From Paraburkholderia silvatlantica (GTDB lineage: Bacteria; Pseudomonadota; Gammaproteobacteria; Burkholderiales; Burkholderiaceae): DNA of 64,000 nucleotides. Of the stretch, positions 35,351 through 43,440 are shown piece by piece; positions within the stretch are counted from its first letter, which is position 1; each line of letters opens with the position of its first letter. Location: positions 248,001 through 312,000 of the forward strand of contig NZ_QEOL01000002.1 in NCBI RefSeq assembly GCF_003096715.1, in the 5' to 3' direction. The notes beneath the pieces are model-generated. The model saw only the letters and a program-made list of their open reading frames with translations, made no database searches and was not told where the DNA came from. A program made the translations under genes and the position numbers.

Positions 35351-35790
35351 TCAAATATTCTCCGTGTCCGGCCGGATCTCGAAGCTGAACTGGTCGTGAT
35401 GGACCGTCGATCCAGGTTTGCGCTCGCTTCCCGGCTCCGTCTGCGACGTGCGGTTGGTTGGGGTTGGCTGACTGGTTGCGCGTGTTGCCGGCTGAGACGT
35501 ATTTGTTTTGCCGAGGAGCTTGGATGTTTCAGCCATTCGATGGGTGGTAGCTCGTCGACGTGCTGCAAACTTGGCTTCGACTTCGGCGACCGGCACCATA
35601 TTGCCGGCGTCGGCTGAGGCCTTCGTTGCACTTTGGCACGCAACCATGCGTCATATTCCGCCGCTTCCTGCTGCTGTTTCACATAGTCTCGCATGAAGTC
35701 GCGCAAGAGTTGTGCGCCGGTGCGGTTGTGGGCCTTCGCGGCTGTGGAGAATTCGTTTTTCAGAGCCTCATCGACCCTCGTGTGCTACAT
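35351..35790 (-). pseudogene. RelB/DinJ-like antitoxin, broken by stop codon and frameshift
   Basis: After ATG (35790-35788) comes an in-frame TAG, then HTRVDEALKNEF, STAAKAHNRTGAQLLRDFMR and AEYDAWLRAKVQ, all in one frame. The frame shifts near 35615-35630, after which ADAGNMVPVAEVEAKFAARR continues to 35351. The first part is an RHH antitoxin core; the second is the usual short tail plus an atypical Thr/Ser/Pro-rich extension. A TGTGCTAC/GTAGCACA inverted repeat (35781-35810) at its start is an operator relic. No cognate toxin follows. Confidence 0.72.
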
Positions 35791-35848
35791 CACAAGTGCA
35801 ACGTAGCACATCGCTGAGCGTGCTGAAATAGCCCTGTTTGTATATCGG

Positions 35849-37226
35849 ATGCCGCGATAGCCGCGAGCGCGGTGCAGTGCGTGGTCGAACCCGGCTCGAC
35901 TGGCATAGGCGGCGACTGTTTCGCGCCCTATTCGCGCGGCGGCACGGACGACGTGATCGCCTGTGACGGTTCCGGCTGGGCCCCCCTGCAGCGAGCGTCG
36001 AGCGTCTGCGCGCCATGGGCGTGGAAACATTGCGTGCCATTCGCCGCACACCGTCACGGTGCCGGGCGCCGTGGACGCATGGACCTTCGCTCCATCGCGA
36101 TCACGGCCGCTTGCCGCTGCGCGACGTCCTCGCCCCGGCGATCCGTTTTGCGGAAGAAGGCTGCGCCGTCGCGCCGCGAGCGGGAACGATGCATCGTCAG
36201 CCGCGCCTCGCGAACACGCTGCGCGCCATCGCCGAAACGGGCCGCGACGCGTTCTACCGAGGCGCTATCGCGGCCGATCTCGTCGCGCAGCTTCAGGCGC
36301 ACGGCGGCTTGCACACGCTGGAAGATTTCGCCGAATTCCGCGGCGAATACGTCACGCCGATTCGCGCGAAATTCCGAGGCTACGACGTGATCGAATGCCC
36401 ACCGGCGGGGCAGGGCGTCATCGCGCTGCTGTTGCTGCGCCTGCTCGACAAATACGACGCCGAAGGCAGCCCGCTCGACCCTGACCGTCTGCATCGCGAG
36501 ATCGAGGCGGCCAAACTCGCTTACGCGGTACGCGACGCCGTGCTAGGCGACCCGCGGCATGGCAGCGTCGATGTCGATCGCCTGCTTTCGGACGCCTATG
36601 TGGACAAGCTGCGCAGCCGCATCGACCTCGAAGGCGTGCTGGACCCGGCCGCCGCGCTCACCGAGGTCGAGCACCGCGACACGGTCTACATCACCGTGGT
36701 CGATCGCGACCGCAACTGCGTAAGTTTTATCAATTCGTTGTTCTATCCATCCGGCAGCGGGCTGATGGGCGAGGAATCCGGCATGATGCTGCACAACCGC
36801 GGCATGAGCTTCTCGGTGGAGCCCGGCCGTCCCAACGCCATCGCGCCGCACAAGCGTCCGCTGCACACCATCATTCCCGGGATGGTCGCGCGCGACGGCC
36901 GCGTGCAGATGAGTTTCGGCGTGATGGGCGGCCACTATCAGGCCATGGGCCACGCGCAATTCCTCTCGAAGGTGCTGCATTACGGCCTCGACATGCAGGC
37001 AGCGATGGATCTGCCGCGCGTCTTTCCGCGTCCCGGCACGGGAACCGTGGAAGTCGAATCGACGCTGCCCGCCAACGCGCGCGCAGCGCTCGCGGATCGC
37101 GGCTTCAAGCTCGTGCCTGCCGCCGGGCCGATCGGCGGCTCGCAGGCTATTCGCATCGACTGGGAGCGGGGCGTGTTGACGGGCGCGTCCGATCATCGCA
37201 AGGACGGCTGCGCGCTCGGGTATTGA
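35849..37226 (+). pseudogene. Gamma-glutamyltransferase, 5'-truncated with three frameshifts
   Basis: Homology begins abruptly at DAAIAASAVQCVVEPGSTGI (35849), missing some 40 N-terminal codons. The frame then changes at about 35985, 36025 and 36085: SVERLRAMGVET, HSPHTVTVPGAVDAW and LHRDHGRLPLRDVLAPAIRF lie in successive frames. From 36090 to the stop the sequence is intact, including the autocatalytic Thr region DTVYITVVD and the glycine-rich SFGVMGGHYQAMGHAQ. The small-subunit active site survives, but the product cannot be made whole. The left edge marks the end of the accessory block. Confidence 0.88.
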
Positions 37227-37248
37227 AGCAGCACGCGGTCGAAGAGAA

Positions 37249-37270
37249 GGGGCGCGAGCGCCCCTTTTTT
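37249..37270 (+). terminator. Rho-independent terminator after the GGT pseudogene
   Basis: A GGGGCG/CGCCCC stem (37249-37254 with 37259-37264, CGAG loop) is followed by T6. It is close to the stop of the convergent SRPBCC gene. Confidence 0.85.
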
Positions 37271-37272
37271 CT

Positions 37273-37719
37273 TTACTGATTGATTTCGGCCTCGACCAGT
37301 TTCGCGAGCAATGCCAGCGACTCCTGCCAGCCCAGATAACATGCCTCGACCGGAATGATCTCCGGTATGCCTTCCTGCACGACGGTCATTTCCGCGCCGA
37401 AGAACACCGCGCGCAGCTCCACCGTCGTCTGCATGGTGCCGGCCAGGTGCCCGTCCTCGAATACACCGGTGTAGCGCAAACGCTCGTTCGGCACGAGTTC
37501 GAGATATTCGCCGCCGAACGAATGACCGTGGCCAGCCGTGAAATTCCTGAACGACATCCGGTAACGGCCGCCGACCTTCGCGTCGAGTTCGTGAACCGTG
37601 CAGGTGAAGCCGTTGGGCGGCAGCCATTTCACGACGGCGCTGGCGTCCAGAAAGGCGCGGTAGATGCGCTCGGGCGGCGCGCGCAGCACACGATGCAGGC
37701 GGACGGTGTTCGATGCCAT
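37273..37719 (-). CDS. SRPBCC (AHSA1-type) family protein
   Basis: A 148-residue START/AHSA1-like protein: VRLHRVLRAPPERIYRAFLD (about residues 6-25), VVKWLPPNGFTCTVHELDAKVGG, and a C-terminal helix GWQESLALLAKLVEAEI. The fold forms a hydrophobic cavity; family members are activators or bind lipid-like ligands, and many are of unknown function. GGGAG precedes the ATG at 37719 by 7 nt, favouring it over an ATG at 37779. Cytoplasmic, probably monocistronic. Confidence 0.88.
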   Translation of the reverse strand: MASNTVRLHRVLRAPPERIYRAFLDASAVVKWLPPNGFTCTVHELDAKVGGRYRMSFRNFTAGHGHSFGGEYLELVPNERLRYTGVFEDGHLAGTMQTTVELRAVFFGAEMTVVQEGIPEIIPVEACYLGWQESLALLAKLVEAEINQ

Positions 37720-37869
37720 GTCTGAGCTCCCGGAGTGGTGGATCGCCCTGCAATAGTAGGCCACCCGCCTGGGACCCATCGCCTAAACTTCCCAATACCG
37801 AACGTCCGGCCGCATACCCATCGGCTGGATAGCCCGCCAGCCGCTGACCCGCGGCACCCGGAGGTCACG

Positions 37870-38163
37870 ATGAGCGCTCAACCGCTTGCGATGCATCAGG
37901 TCGACTACGAAGGCTTCGAAATTCACGTCAGCGCCACGCCAGCCGAAGAAGGCGCGAGCCGCTACACCTACACGGCCTACGTCTGCCATCCCGGCGCGAA
38001 TCCCGCGAAGCCGGGCCACACGGTCGCTTACCACGCGGACGGCGGCGAAACCTGGCGCAGCGAGCAGGACGCCATCGATGAGGCGGTCCACGTCGGCCGC
38101 AGCATCATCGACGGCACGCACCCCGATCTTTCCGTGCTCTCGCTCGTCACCCACGGCTTCTAG
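37870..38163 (+). CDS. Small conserved-looking protein of unknown function
   Basis: A 97-residue acidic protein beginning MSAQPLAMHQVDYEGFEIHV, with YTYTAYVCHPGANPAKPG and DAIDEAVHVGRSIIDGTHPD. A strand-rich N-terminal half followed by one helix suggests a compact alpha/beta fold. It has one Cys and several His. A GGAGG ribosome-binding site lies 5 nt before the ATG at 37870. I do not recognise a family. It is divergent from the SRPBCC gene. Confidence 0.7.
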   Translation: MSAQPLAMHQVDYEGFEIHVSATPAEEGASRYTYTAYVCHPGANPAKPGHTVAYHADGGETWRSEQDAIDEAVHVGRSIIDGTHPDLSVLSLVTHGF

Positions 38164-38238
38164 ACCCTGCGAGCGCGCCGCGTTCGCGCGCGGCCCCGCG
38201 CTAAAAAGCGGGCCGCATGCGTCGCCAGAGGAAAAGAG

Positions 38239-38265
38239 GAAAAAGGCCCGGACCGCAGTCCGGGC
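38239..38265 (-). terminator. Minus-strand terminator downstream of DUF4148
   Basis: GCCCGGAC-CGCA-GTCCGGGC (38246-38265) is a perfect 8-bp stem. On the minus strand it is followed by CTTTTTCC. It lies 170 bp beyond the DUF4148 stop, with the long hairpin at 38353-38392 in between. Confidence 0.7.
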
Positions 38266-38352
38266 AAAGCCACCGGACTTCCGGCGGCGGAGGTATTGCG
38301 TGGGCGTGCCATCCTTTGCGCCGCGCGTTGCGTACGCGGCGCAGAAATGGAC

Positions 38353-38392
38353 GGCGGGCCCGCTCTCTCTCAATCGGGAGAGCGGGCCCGCC
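38353..38392. repeat. Perfect 15-bp inverted repeat (hairpin)
   Basis: GGCGGGCCCGCTCTC (38353-38367) and GAGAGCGGGCCCGCC (38378-38392) pair fully around a 10-nt loop. No T tract follows on either strand. It lies between two convergent genes and could act as a 3'-end barrier. Confidence 0.75.
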
Positions 38393-38436
38393 TGGCGCGG
38401 CTCGCGTCGTGCACAGGCACTACGCGCGACCCGCGA

Positions 38437-38745
38437 TTACTGGCCGAAGTAGGTCGGCTTGATGTTCGGTGCGCGGGTGCCGGACTGGACGCTGCCATTC
38501 GTCGAAGTGCCATAAGCCGAGGCTTGCGCTGCGCCGTTCTGCTGAGCGACGCGCGCCTCGGCAGCCTGCAGGTCGTCCGGATAGTACGGACTCGCGAGAT
38601 TCGGGCGGTAGCCGGCCTTTTCCAGCTGGACCAGTTCGGCGCGAACTTGAGCGCGCGTCACAGGCTGCTGTTCGGCCTGTGCGAACGAGAGAGCCGGCGC
38701 GGCGAGGACGGTAGCAGCGAGTGCAGCAGCAATCAGATTCTTCAT
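38437..38745 (-). CDS. DUF4148 domain-containing secreted protein (second copy)
   Basis: A 102-residue protein with signal peptide MKNLIAAALAATVLAAPALS (cleavage after SFA) and the DUF4148 core VTRAQVRAELVQLEKAGYRP, NLASPYYPDDLQAAEARVA. The Ser/Thr/Gly-rich C-terminus (about residues 75-95) is probably disordered. It is the same length as, but quite different in sequence from, the protein at 4118-4426. GGAGG lies before the ATG. It diverges from the bufferin operon across about 270 bp. Confidence 0.88.
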   Translation of the reverse strand: MKNLIAAALAATVLAAPALSFAQAEQQPVTRAQVRAELVQLEKAGYRPNLASPYYPDDLQAAEARVAQQNGAAQASAYGTSTNGSVQSGTRAPNIKPTYFGQ

Positions 38746-39019
38746 GGTAACAACCTCCGAAAATTATGTTGTCGATCCGTAACAATCATGTTGTTCGAAC
38801 CGTTGATGAGACTTTATTGCAGTGCACTTCAAAGAAAAATACCGTAATCCCGCAAACATCTTTACTGAGATCGCAATAATTCCGTCGATCTCCGACGCTT
38901 CGACCAGGCCGGGCGCGGCCCGATGAGGCAAAATAGGGCGCTTGGGGCAGCGCGTTGCGCCGGCTGCGTAGCCCAATCGCTTCCTGCGAAACCCATTTCA
39001 AAGTTCAAGGAGAAACGCC

Positions 39020-39274
39020 ATGAAGAACTCTCTCGGCCGCCAGGCGCTGATTGCTGCTGCACTCGCGGGTCTTGCGACGGCCGGCGCGGGCGTGGCCCAG
39101 GCGGCCGACACCGTGAATTGCTACGGCGTAGCCAAGGCCGGCCAGAACGATTGTTCGAGCAAGACCGGCGTGCACGACTGCGCGGGCCAGGCCAAGGTCG
39201 ACCACGACAAAGGCGACTTCAAGACCATGCCGAAGGGCACGTGCGAGAAGCTTGGCGGCACGCCGGAAAAATGA
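39020..39274 (+). CDS. bufA: Bufferin precursor peptide (DUF2282 family, BufA-like)
   Basis: An 84-residue precursor. A Sec signal peptide (about residues 1-28, ending AQA) precedes a 56-residue core starting [17 protein letters not shown]. The core holds exactly four cysteines (34, 45, 54, 75) in the DUF2282 pattern [13 protein letters not shown]...DCAG...PKGTCEKL, and is rich in Lys and Asp. In characterised bufferins a partner MNIO enzyme converts core Cys residues to thiooxazole heterocycles and the product binds copper in the periplasm; here both are inferred from family and operon. AGGAG lies 7 nt before the ATG. The stop overlaps the next start (ATGA). Confidence 0.88.
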   Translation: MKNSLGRQALIAAALAGLATAGAGVAQAADTVNCYGVAKAGQNDCSSKTGVHDCAGQAKVDHDKGDFKTMPKGTCEKLGGTPEK

Positions 39275-40149
39275 GCCTCGCGGCTGAGGCGCCGCGCAAG
39301 ATTGGCGCGTCGGGCGGACTCAGTGGCGTGGGCATCGGGCTGCGTCACGCGCACTACGATGCCTTCATGGCGGGGCCGCCCGCGGTCGACTGGATCGAAG
39401 TCCACAGCGAGAACTACTTTGGCGCTGGCGGTTACGACCTGCACGTGCTCGAAACCGTGCGCCGCGATTTGCCGGTGAGCCTGCACGGCGTGGGGCTCGG
39501 GCCAGGCTCGGCTGCGCCGCTCGATACGGCGCATCTCGCGAGGCTCGCGCGGCTGGTGGAGCGCATCGATCCCGCAGCCGTCTCCGAGCATCTGTGCTGG
39601 GGCGCGAGCGCGCAAGGCGCGTTGCACGATCTGCTGCCGATGCCGCTCACGCAAGCCTCGCTCGATCATCTGAGCGCGCGCATCTCGCAGATGCAGGACG
39701 CGCTGCGCCGTACCGTGCTGATCGAAAATGTTTCGACCTACGTACGATTTCGCGGCGATACCTACAGCGAAGCCGAATTCCTCGCGGCGCTCGCGCAGCG
39801 CACGGGCTGCGGCGTGCTTCTCGACGTGAACAATCTGTACGTGAATCAATGCAACCACGGCGAGGATGCACTCGCGGCCATGGCCGCGCTGCCGCCGCAG
39901 ATCGTCGGCGAGATCCATCTGGCGGGGCATCGCGCAACGCCCGCCGCCGTGATCGACGATCACGGTTCGCGCGTCGCGCCGGCGGTCTGGTCGCTCTATG
40001 AGGCCGCGCTCGATCGTTTTGGCGCGACACCCACGCTCATCGAGTGGGACACGGCGGTGCCGGCGCTCGAGGTGCTGCTCGACGAGGCGCGTCTTGCGCG
40101 CGAACGCCTGGCGAAGTCCGCACGCGATGTAACGGAGCTGCGCTCATGA
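39271..40149 (+). CDS. bufB: Bufferin maturation enzyme, MNIO/DUF692 family (BufB-like)
   Basis: A 292-residue multinuclear non-heme iron-dependent oxidative enzyme with a TIM-barrel fold. Candidate metal ligands are HSENY (45-49), SLHGVGL (70-76), SEH (105-107), IEN (151-153), DVNN (185-188), EIHLAGH (214-220), DDHG (229-232) and IEWD (257-260); all positions expected from the family are present. It should modify Cys in the upstream peptide using O2 and mixed-valence iron. It starts within the bufA stop (ATGA) and its own stop overlaps bufC (ATGA), giving tight translational coupling. Confidence 0.92.
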   Translation: MSLAAEAPRKIGASGGLSGVGIGLRHAHYDAFMAGPPAVDWIEVHSENYFGAGGYDLHVLETVRRDLPVSLHGVGLGPGSAAPLDTAHLARLARLVERIDPAAVSEHLCWGASAQGALHDLLPMPLTQASLDHLSARISQMQDALRRTVLIENVSTYVRFRGDTYSEAEFLAALAQRTGCGVLLDVNNLYVNQCNHGEDALAAMAALPPQIVGEIHLAGHRATPAAVIDDHGSRVAPAVWSLYEAALDRFGATPTLIEWDTAVPALEVLLDEARLARERLAKSARDVTELRS

Positions 40150-40925
40150 TTGTGCGCAACACGCTGGAAGCGGCGCAAGAAGCCTTCGCCGCCGCACTGG
40201 ACGATCCCGCCGCCGATGCGGCGCTCACCGGCGAGCTGCTTCCCGCCGATGCCGCGCTGCTGCACGAGCGCATGGGCCTGTATCGCGGCAATGCTCGCGC
40301 GGCGCGGCGGCTTGCGCTCGCGAACGCGTATCCGGTGCTCGCGACCTTGGGCGGCGAGACCTGGTTCGATGCACTCGCGCTTGCCTACGCGCGCGCGCAT
40401 CCTTCGCGCGATGCGGATCTGAACCGCTTCGGCGCGCAATTGCCCGAATTCGTCGAGCGTTACGAGACCGATGCACGTTATGCGTACTTCGGCGATGTCG
40501 CGCGAGTCGAATGGGCGCTGCACGCGGCCGGTTACGCAGCGAACGCCGCGCCGCTCGACGCGCAGCAATGGCAAGCGCTCGGCGCGGCGCGTCTTGCGCA
40601 ATCGCGTCTCGCCGTGCATCCCGCCTGCGCCGCGCTCGCTTTGCGCTTCGATGCCGTGGCGGTCTGGCGGGCTCACCAGCCGGACGGCGTCTGGCCTGAG
40701 CGTGTGGATGCGCCGTCGTGGGCGCTCGTGGTCCGGCCGCAATGGCGGCCCACGCTGCTCGTGCACACGCACGCCGCCCACGCGGCCTTTTTCGCGCTGC
40801 GTGACGGCGCCACCCTTGACGATGCGCTTGCACAAGCCTTCGACATCGACCCGGCTTTCGACTTCGGCGGCCAGTGGCGAGCGTGGATCGAGGCACGCGC
40901 CATCGTTGGCGTGCGCGACGGCTGA
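40146..40925 (+). CDS. bufC: Bufferin partner protein, DUF2063 family (BufC-like)
   Basis: A 259-residue protein. The N-terminal DUF2063 domain (about residues 1-100) includes [20 protein letters not shown] and [20 protein letters not shown]; the C-terminal part holds short strands around [14 protein letters not shown] and [22 protein letters not shown]2063 proteins recruit the precursor to the MNIO and are needed for its modification in this class. It overlaps bufB by 4 bp and is the last gene of the operon; a DoxX-like bufD is not present. The C-terminal half has no separately named domain. Confidence 0.9.
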   Translation: MIVRNTLEAAQEAFAAALDDPAADAALTGELLPADAALLHERMGLYRGNARAARRLALANAYPVLATLGGETWFDALALAYARAHPSRDADLNRFGAQLPEFVERYETDARYAYFGDVARVEWALHAAGYAANAAPLDAQQWQALGAARLAQSRLAVHPACAALALRFDAVAVWRAHQPDGVWPERVDAPSWALVVRPQWRPTLLVHTHAAHAAFFALRDGATLDDALAQAFDIDPAFDFGGQWRAWIEARAIVGVRDG

Positions 40926-40958
40926 TCTTGAAGGCCGCTCCGGCCGCTCATGATGCTA

Positions 40959-41004
40959 TTTTACCCGGATGATATTGCGCGCCATAATTTACCCGGGTAA
41001 TATT
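40959..41004. promoter_or_regulatory. Tandem palindromic operator-like elements before the DUF2239 gene
   Basis: TTACCCGGATGATATT (40961-40976) and TTACCCGGGTAATATT (40989-41004) are direct repeats spaced 28 bp apart. The second contains the perfect palindrome TTACCCGGGTAA. They precede the start codon by about 35-80 bp and look like two binding sites of one dimeric regulator. Confidence 0.6.
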
Positions 41005-41037
41005 CGCCCATCACTGGATATCGAGAAGGAGAAAACC

Positions 41038-41661
41038 ATGGTGGTGGCGAACGGCTGTACGGCATTTGCGGGCACACGCCTGATCGCGCGCGGCGCGCCG
41101 CTTCAGGTGGCGCTGGCGGTCAAGGCGGAACTCGAGCGCGAAGGGAACGAAAACGGCGCGGCGGTGCTGGTCTTCGACGACCACGACGCGCGTCCGGTCG
41201 AGTTCGATCTGCGCGGCACGGAAAAGGACATTGAGGCGCGCATCGTCGCGCAGGCAAGTCGCGCGGCAAGCGCAGCCGCGCCGAACGTCATCGACGATCA
41301 AGCCCCGGACGATGCACCGCGCGGCCGCGGCCGTCCGAAGCTTGGCGTGGTGGCGCGCGAGGTGACGCTGTTGCCGCGCCACTGGGACTGGCTTGGCGCG
41401 CAGCCGGGCGGGGCCTCGGTGGTGTTGCGCCGCCTCGTGGATGCCGCGCGCCACGCGAGCGAGGCGCGCGAACGCGTGCGCGCGGCGCAGGAAGCCGCGC
41501 ACCGCTTCATGACTGCCCTGGCCGGCAATCTGCCGGATTACGAGGAGGCGCTGCGCGCGCTTTACGCGGGCGAGCGCAGCCGCTTCGAGGCGGCGAATGC
41601 GCCCTGGCCGGTAGACGTGCGCGATTACGCGCGGGAACTGGCGGAATCCGCATTCGCCTGA
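41038..41661 (+). CDS. DUF2239 family protein
   Basis: A 207-residue protein. The N-terminal part (CTAFAGTRLIARGAPLQVAL) and FDDHDARPVEFDLRGTEKDI form the conserved segment. Around residue 105 there is RGRGRPKLGVVAREVTLLPR, an AT-hook-like GRPK followed by an RHH-like strand, so DNA binding is possible. HWDWLGAQPGGASVVLRRLV is shared with other family members. AAGGAG precedes the ATG. The TTACCC repeats upstream could be an autoregulatory site, which is inference. Function of DUF2239 is not established. Confidence 0.85.
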   Translation: MVVANGCTAFAGTRLIARGAPLQVALAVKAELEREGNENGAAVLVFDDHDARPVEFDLRGTEKDIEARIVAQASRAASAAAPNVIDDQAPDDAPRGRGRPKLGVVAREVTLLPRHWDWLGAQPGGASVVLRRLVDAARHASEARERVRAAQEAAHRFMTALAGNLPDYEEALRALYAGERSRFEAANAPWPVDVRDYARELAESAFA

Positions 41662-41688
41662 AAGCGTGAAGGCGCAAATAGCGTGGGC

Positions 41689-41806
41689 AAAAAAAAACCG
41701 CTCCAGCGGGGAGCCGGAGCGGGAAAGTCGGAGAGCGACAACTTACAAGCTCTGCATGAACTCTTGCGAGCGTCACGCAGCAAGGGCAGTCTAGATCCGG
41801 CATCCC
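41689..41806 (-). ncRNA. Candidate small RNA on the minus strand, ending in a strong terminator
   Basis: A CCGCTCC/GGAGCGG stem (41698-41704 with 41716-41722) followed on the minus strand by T9 is a textbook Rho-independent terminator, yet no minus-strand protein gene lies upstream before 43441. A TATATT box (complement of 41813-41818) is correctly placed to start an RNA of about 118 nt at roughly 41806. The -35 is weak. It lies between DUF2239 and the nucleobase permease leader. Confidence 0.45.
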
Positions 41807-42031
41807 GTCCTCAATATAGGAGCAGTCTTAAACTCCATTCGGCACTGACTTGATCACGCCTATCGAAGGCCGTCGCGGTTGTTTCGGACGCCCGACATCC
41901 GGCTTGCCACGCCGATTGCGGCTCCGTACACTCCCGCCTGACCTGCATCAAGGGCGGCCGTTGCATCGATGCGTGCGCGCCAACAATCAAAACCACAACC
42001 CAATCGCCAATCACGCCGACAAGAGGAACCC

Positions 42032-43336
42032 ATGTCCGACTCCTATTTCCCCCGCTGGCGCGCGCAGACGGGTAACGCCCGCGGCGTCGTGGCCCCCGAC
42101 GAACGCCTGCCCTGGCCGCAGATGTTCGCCATGGGCGTGCAGCACGTCGTCGCCATGTTCGGCTCGACCGTGCTCGCGCCGTTGCTCATGGGCTTCGACC
42201 CGAACCTGTGCATTTTCATGTCGGGTATCGGCACGCTGCTGTTCTTCGTGGTGGTGGGCGGGCGCGTGCCGAGCTATCTCGGTTCGAGCTTCGCGTTCAT
42301 CGGCCTTGTAATCGCCGTGACGGGCTACGGCGGGCAGGGACCCAATCCCAACATTCCCGTTGCGCTCGGCGGCATCGTCGCGTGCGGCGTGGCTTATACG
42401 TTGATTGGCCTGCTCGTCTCGGCCGTCGGCACGAAGTGGATCGAAACGCTCATGCCGCCCGTGGTGACCGGCGCGATCGTCTGCGTGATCGGGCTGAATC
42501 TCGCGCCCATCGCGGTGAAGGGCGTGAGCGGCTCGATCTTCGACTCGTGGATGGCGATCGTCACCGTGCTCTGCGTGGGCGGCGTGGCCGTGTTCACGCG
42601 CGGCATGCTGCAGCGTTTGCTGATTCTCGTCGGCCTGTTGATCGCCTATGTGATCTACGCGATCGTCACGAACGGCATGGGCCTTGGCAAGCCGATGGAC
42701 TTTTCCATCGTCGCGAACGCCGCCTGGTTCGGCATGCCGAAGTTCACCGCGCCGGTGTTCGACCCGCACGCCATGACGCTGCTCGTGCCGATCGCCGTGA
42801 TTCTGGTGGCGGAGAACCTCGGCCACATCAAGGCGGTTTCCGCGATGACGGGCTACAACCTCGACCGCTACGTGGGCCGGGCGTTCATCGGCGACGGCCT
42901 CGCCACGATCGTCTCGGGCTTCGCGGGCGGCACGGGCGTGACGACCTACGCGGAAAACATCGGCGTGATGGCCGTGACGAAGATCTACTCGACACTCGTG
43001 TTCGTGATCGCCGCGCTCATCGCGCTCGTGCTCGGTTTCTCGCCGAAGTTCGGCGCCGTCATTCAGACGATTCCGGGCCCGGTGCTGGGCGGCGTCTCGA
43101 TCGTCGTGTTCGGCCTGATCGCCGTGACGGGCGCGCGTATCTGGGTCGTCAACAAGGTGGACTTCTCGGACAACCGCAATCTGATCGTCGCTGCGGTCAC
43201 GCTCGTGCTCGGCGCAGGCGACTTCTCGCTCAAGCTCGGCGGCTTCGGGCTGGGCGGCATCGGCACCGCCACGTTCGGCGCGATCATCCTCTACGCGCTG
43301 CTGCGCCGCAAACCGGCGCAGGAAGCGGCGGTTTAA
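42032..43336 (+). CDS. NCS2 family uracil/xanthine permease
   Basis: A 434-residue inner-membrane nucleobase:proton symporter with 14 predicted TM segments in two inverted 7-TM repeats. QHVVAMFGSTVLAPLL (TM1 region, about residues 36-51), VAENLGHIKAVSAM (TM8, about 267-280, substrate-binding Glu) and SGFAGGTGVTTYAENIGVMA (TM10, about 304-323) match the uracil-type branch (UraA/RutG) better than the xanthine branch. GAGGA lies just before the ATG at 42032. It has a leader of over 200 bp and its own terminator. Uracil is the best-supported substrate. Confidence 0.88.
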   Translation: MSDSYFPRWRAQTGNARGVVAPDERLPWPQMFAMGVQHVVAMFGSTVLAPLLMGFDPNLCIFMSGIGTLLFFVVVGGRVPSYLGSSFAFIGLVIAVTGYGGQGPNPNIPVALGGIVACGVAYTLIGLLVSAVGTKWIETLMPPVVTGAIVCVIGLNLAPIAVKGVSGSIFDSWMAIVTVLCVGGVAVFTRGMLQRLLILVGLLIAYVIYAIVTNGMGLGKPMDFSIVANAAWFGMPKFTAPVFDPHAMTLLVPIAVILVAENLGHIKAVSAMTGYNLDRYVGRAFIGDGLATIVSGFAGGTGVTTYAENIGVMAVTKIYSTLVFVIAALIALVLGFSPKFGAVIQTIPGPVLGGVSIVVFGLIAVTGARIWVVNKVDFSDNRNLIVAAVTLVLGAGDFSLKLGGFGLGGIGTATFGAIILYALLRRKPAQEAAV

Positions 43337-43375
43337 GCCTCGCCGCCTGACCGACTTACCGCCTTGTCGCGACAT

Positions 43376-43403
43376 GCGGCGCCGGTCTTCGGCGCCGCGT
43401 TTT
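43376..43403 (+). terminator. Rho-independent terminator of the NCS2 permease
   Basis: A 9-bp stem GCGGCGCCG/CGGCGCCGC (43376-43384 with 43390-43398), loop GTCTT, then GTTTT. Confidence 0.85.
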
Positions 43404-43440
43404 CCCTCTGCCGCTTTTCCGCTCTGCACGAAGCGCGCGC

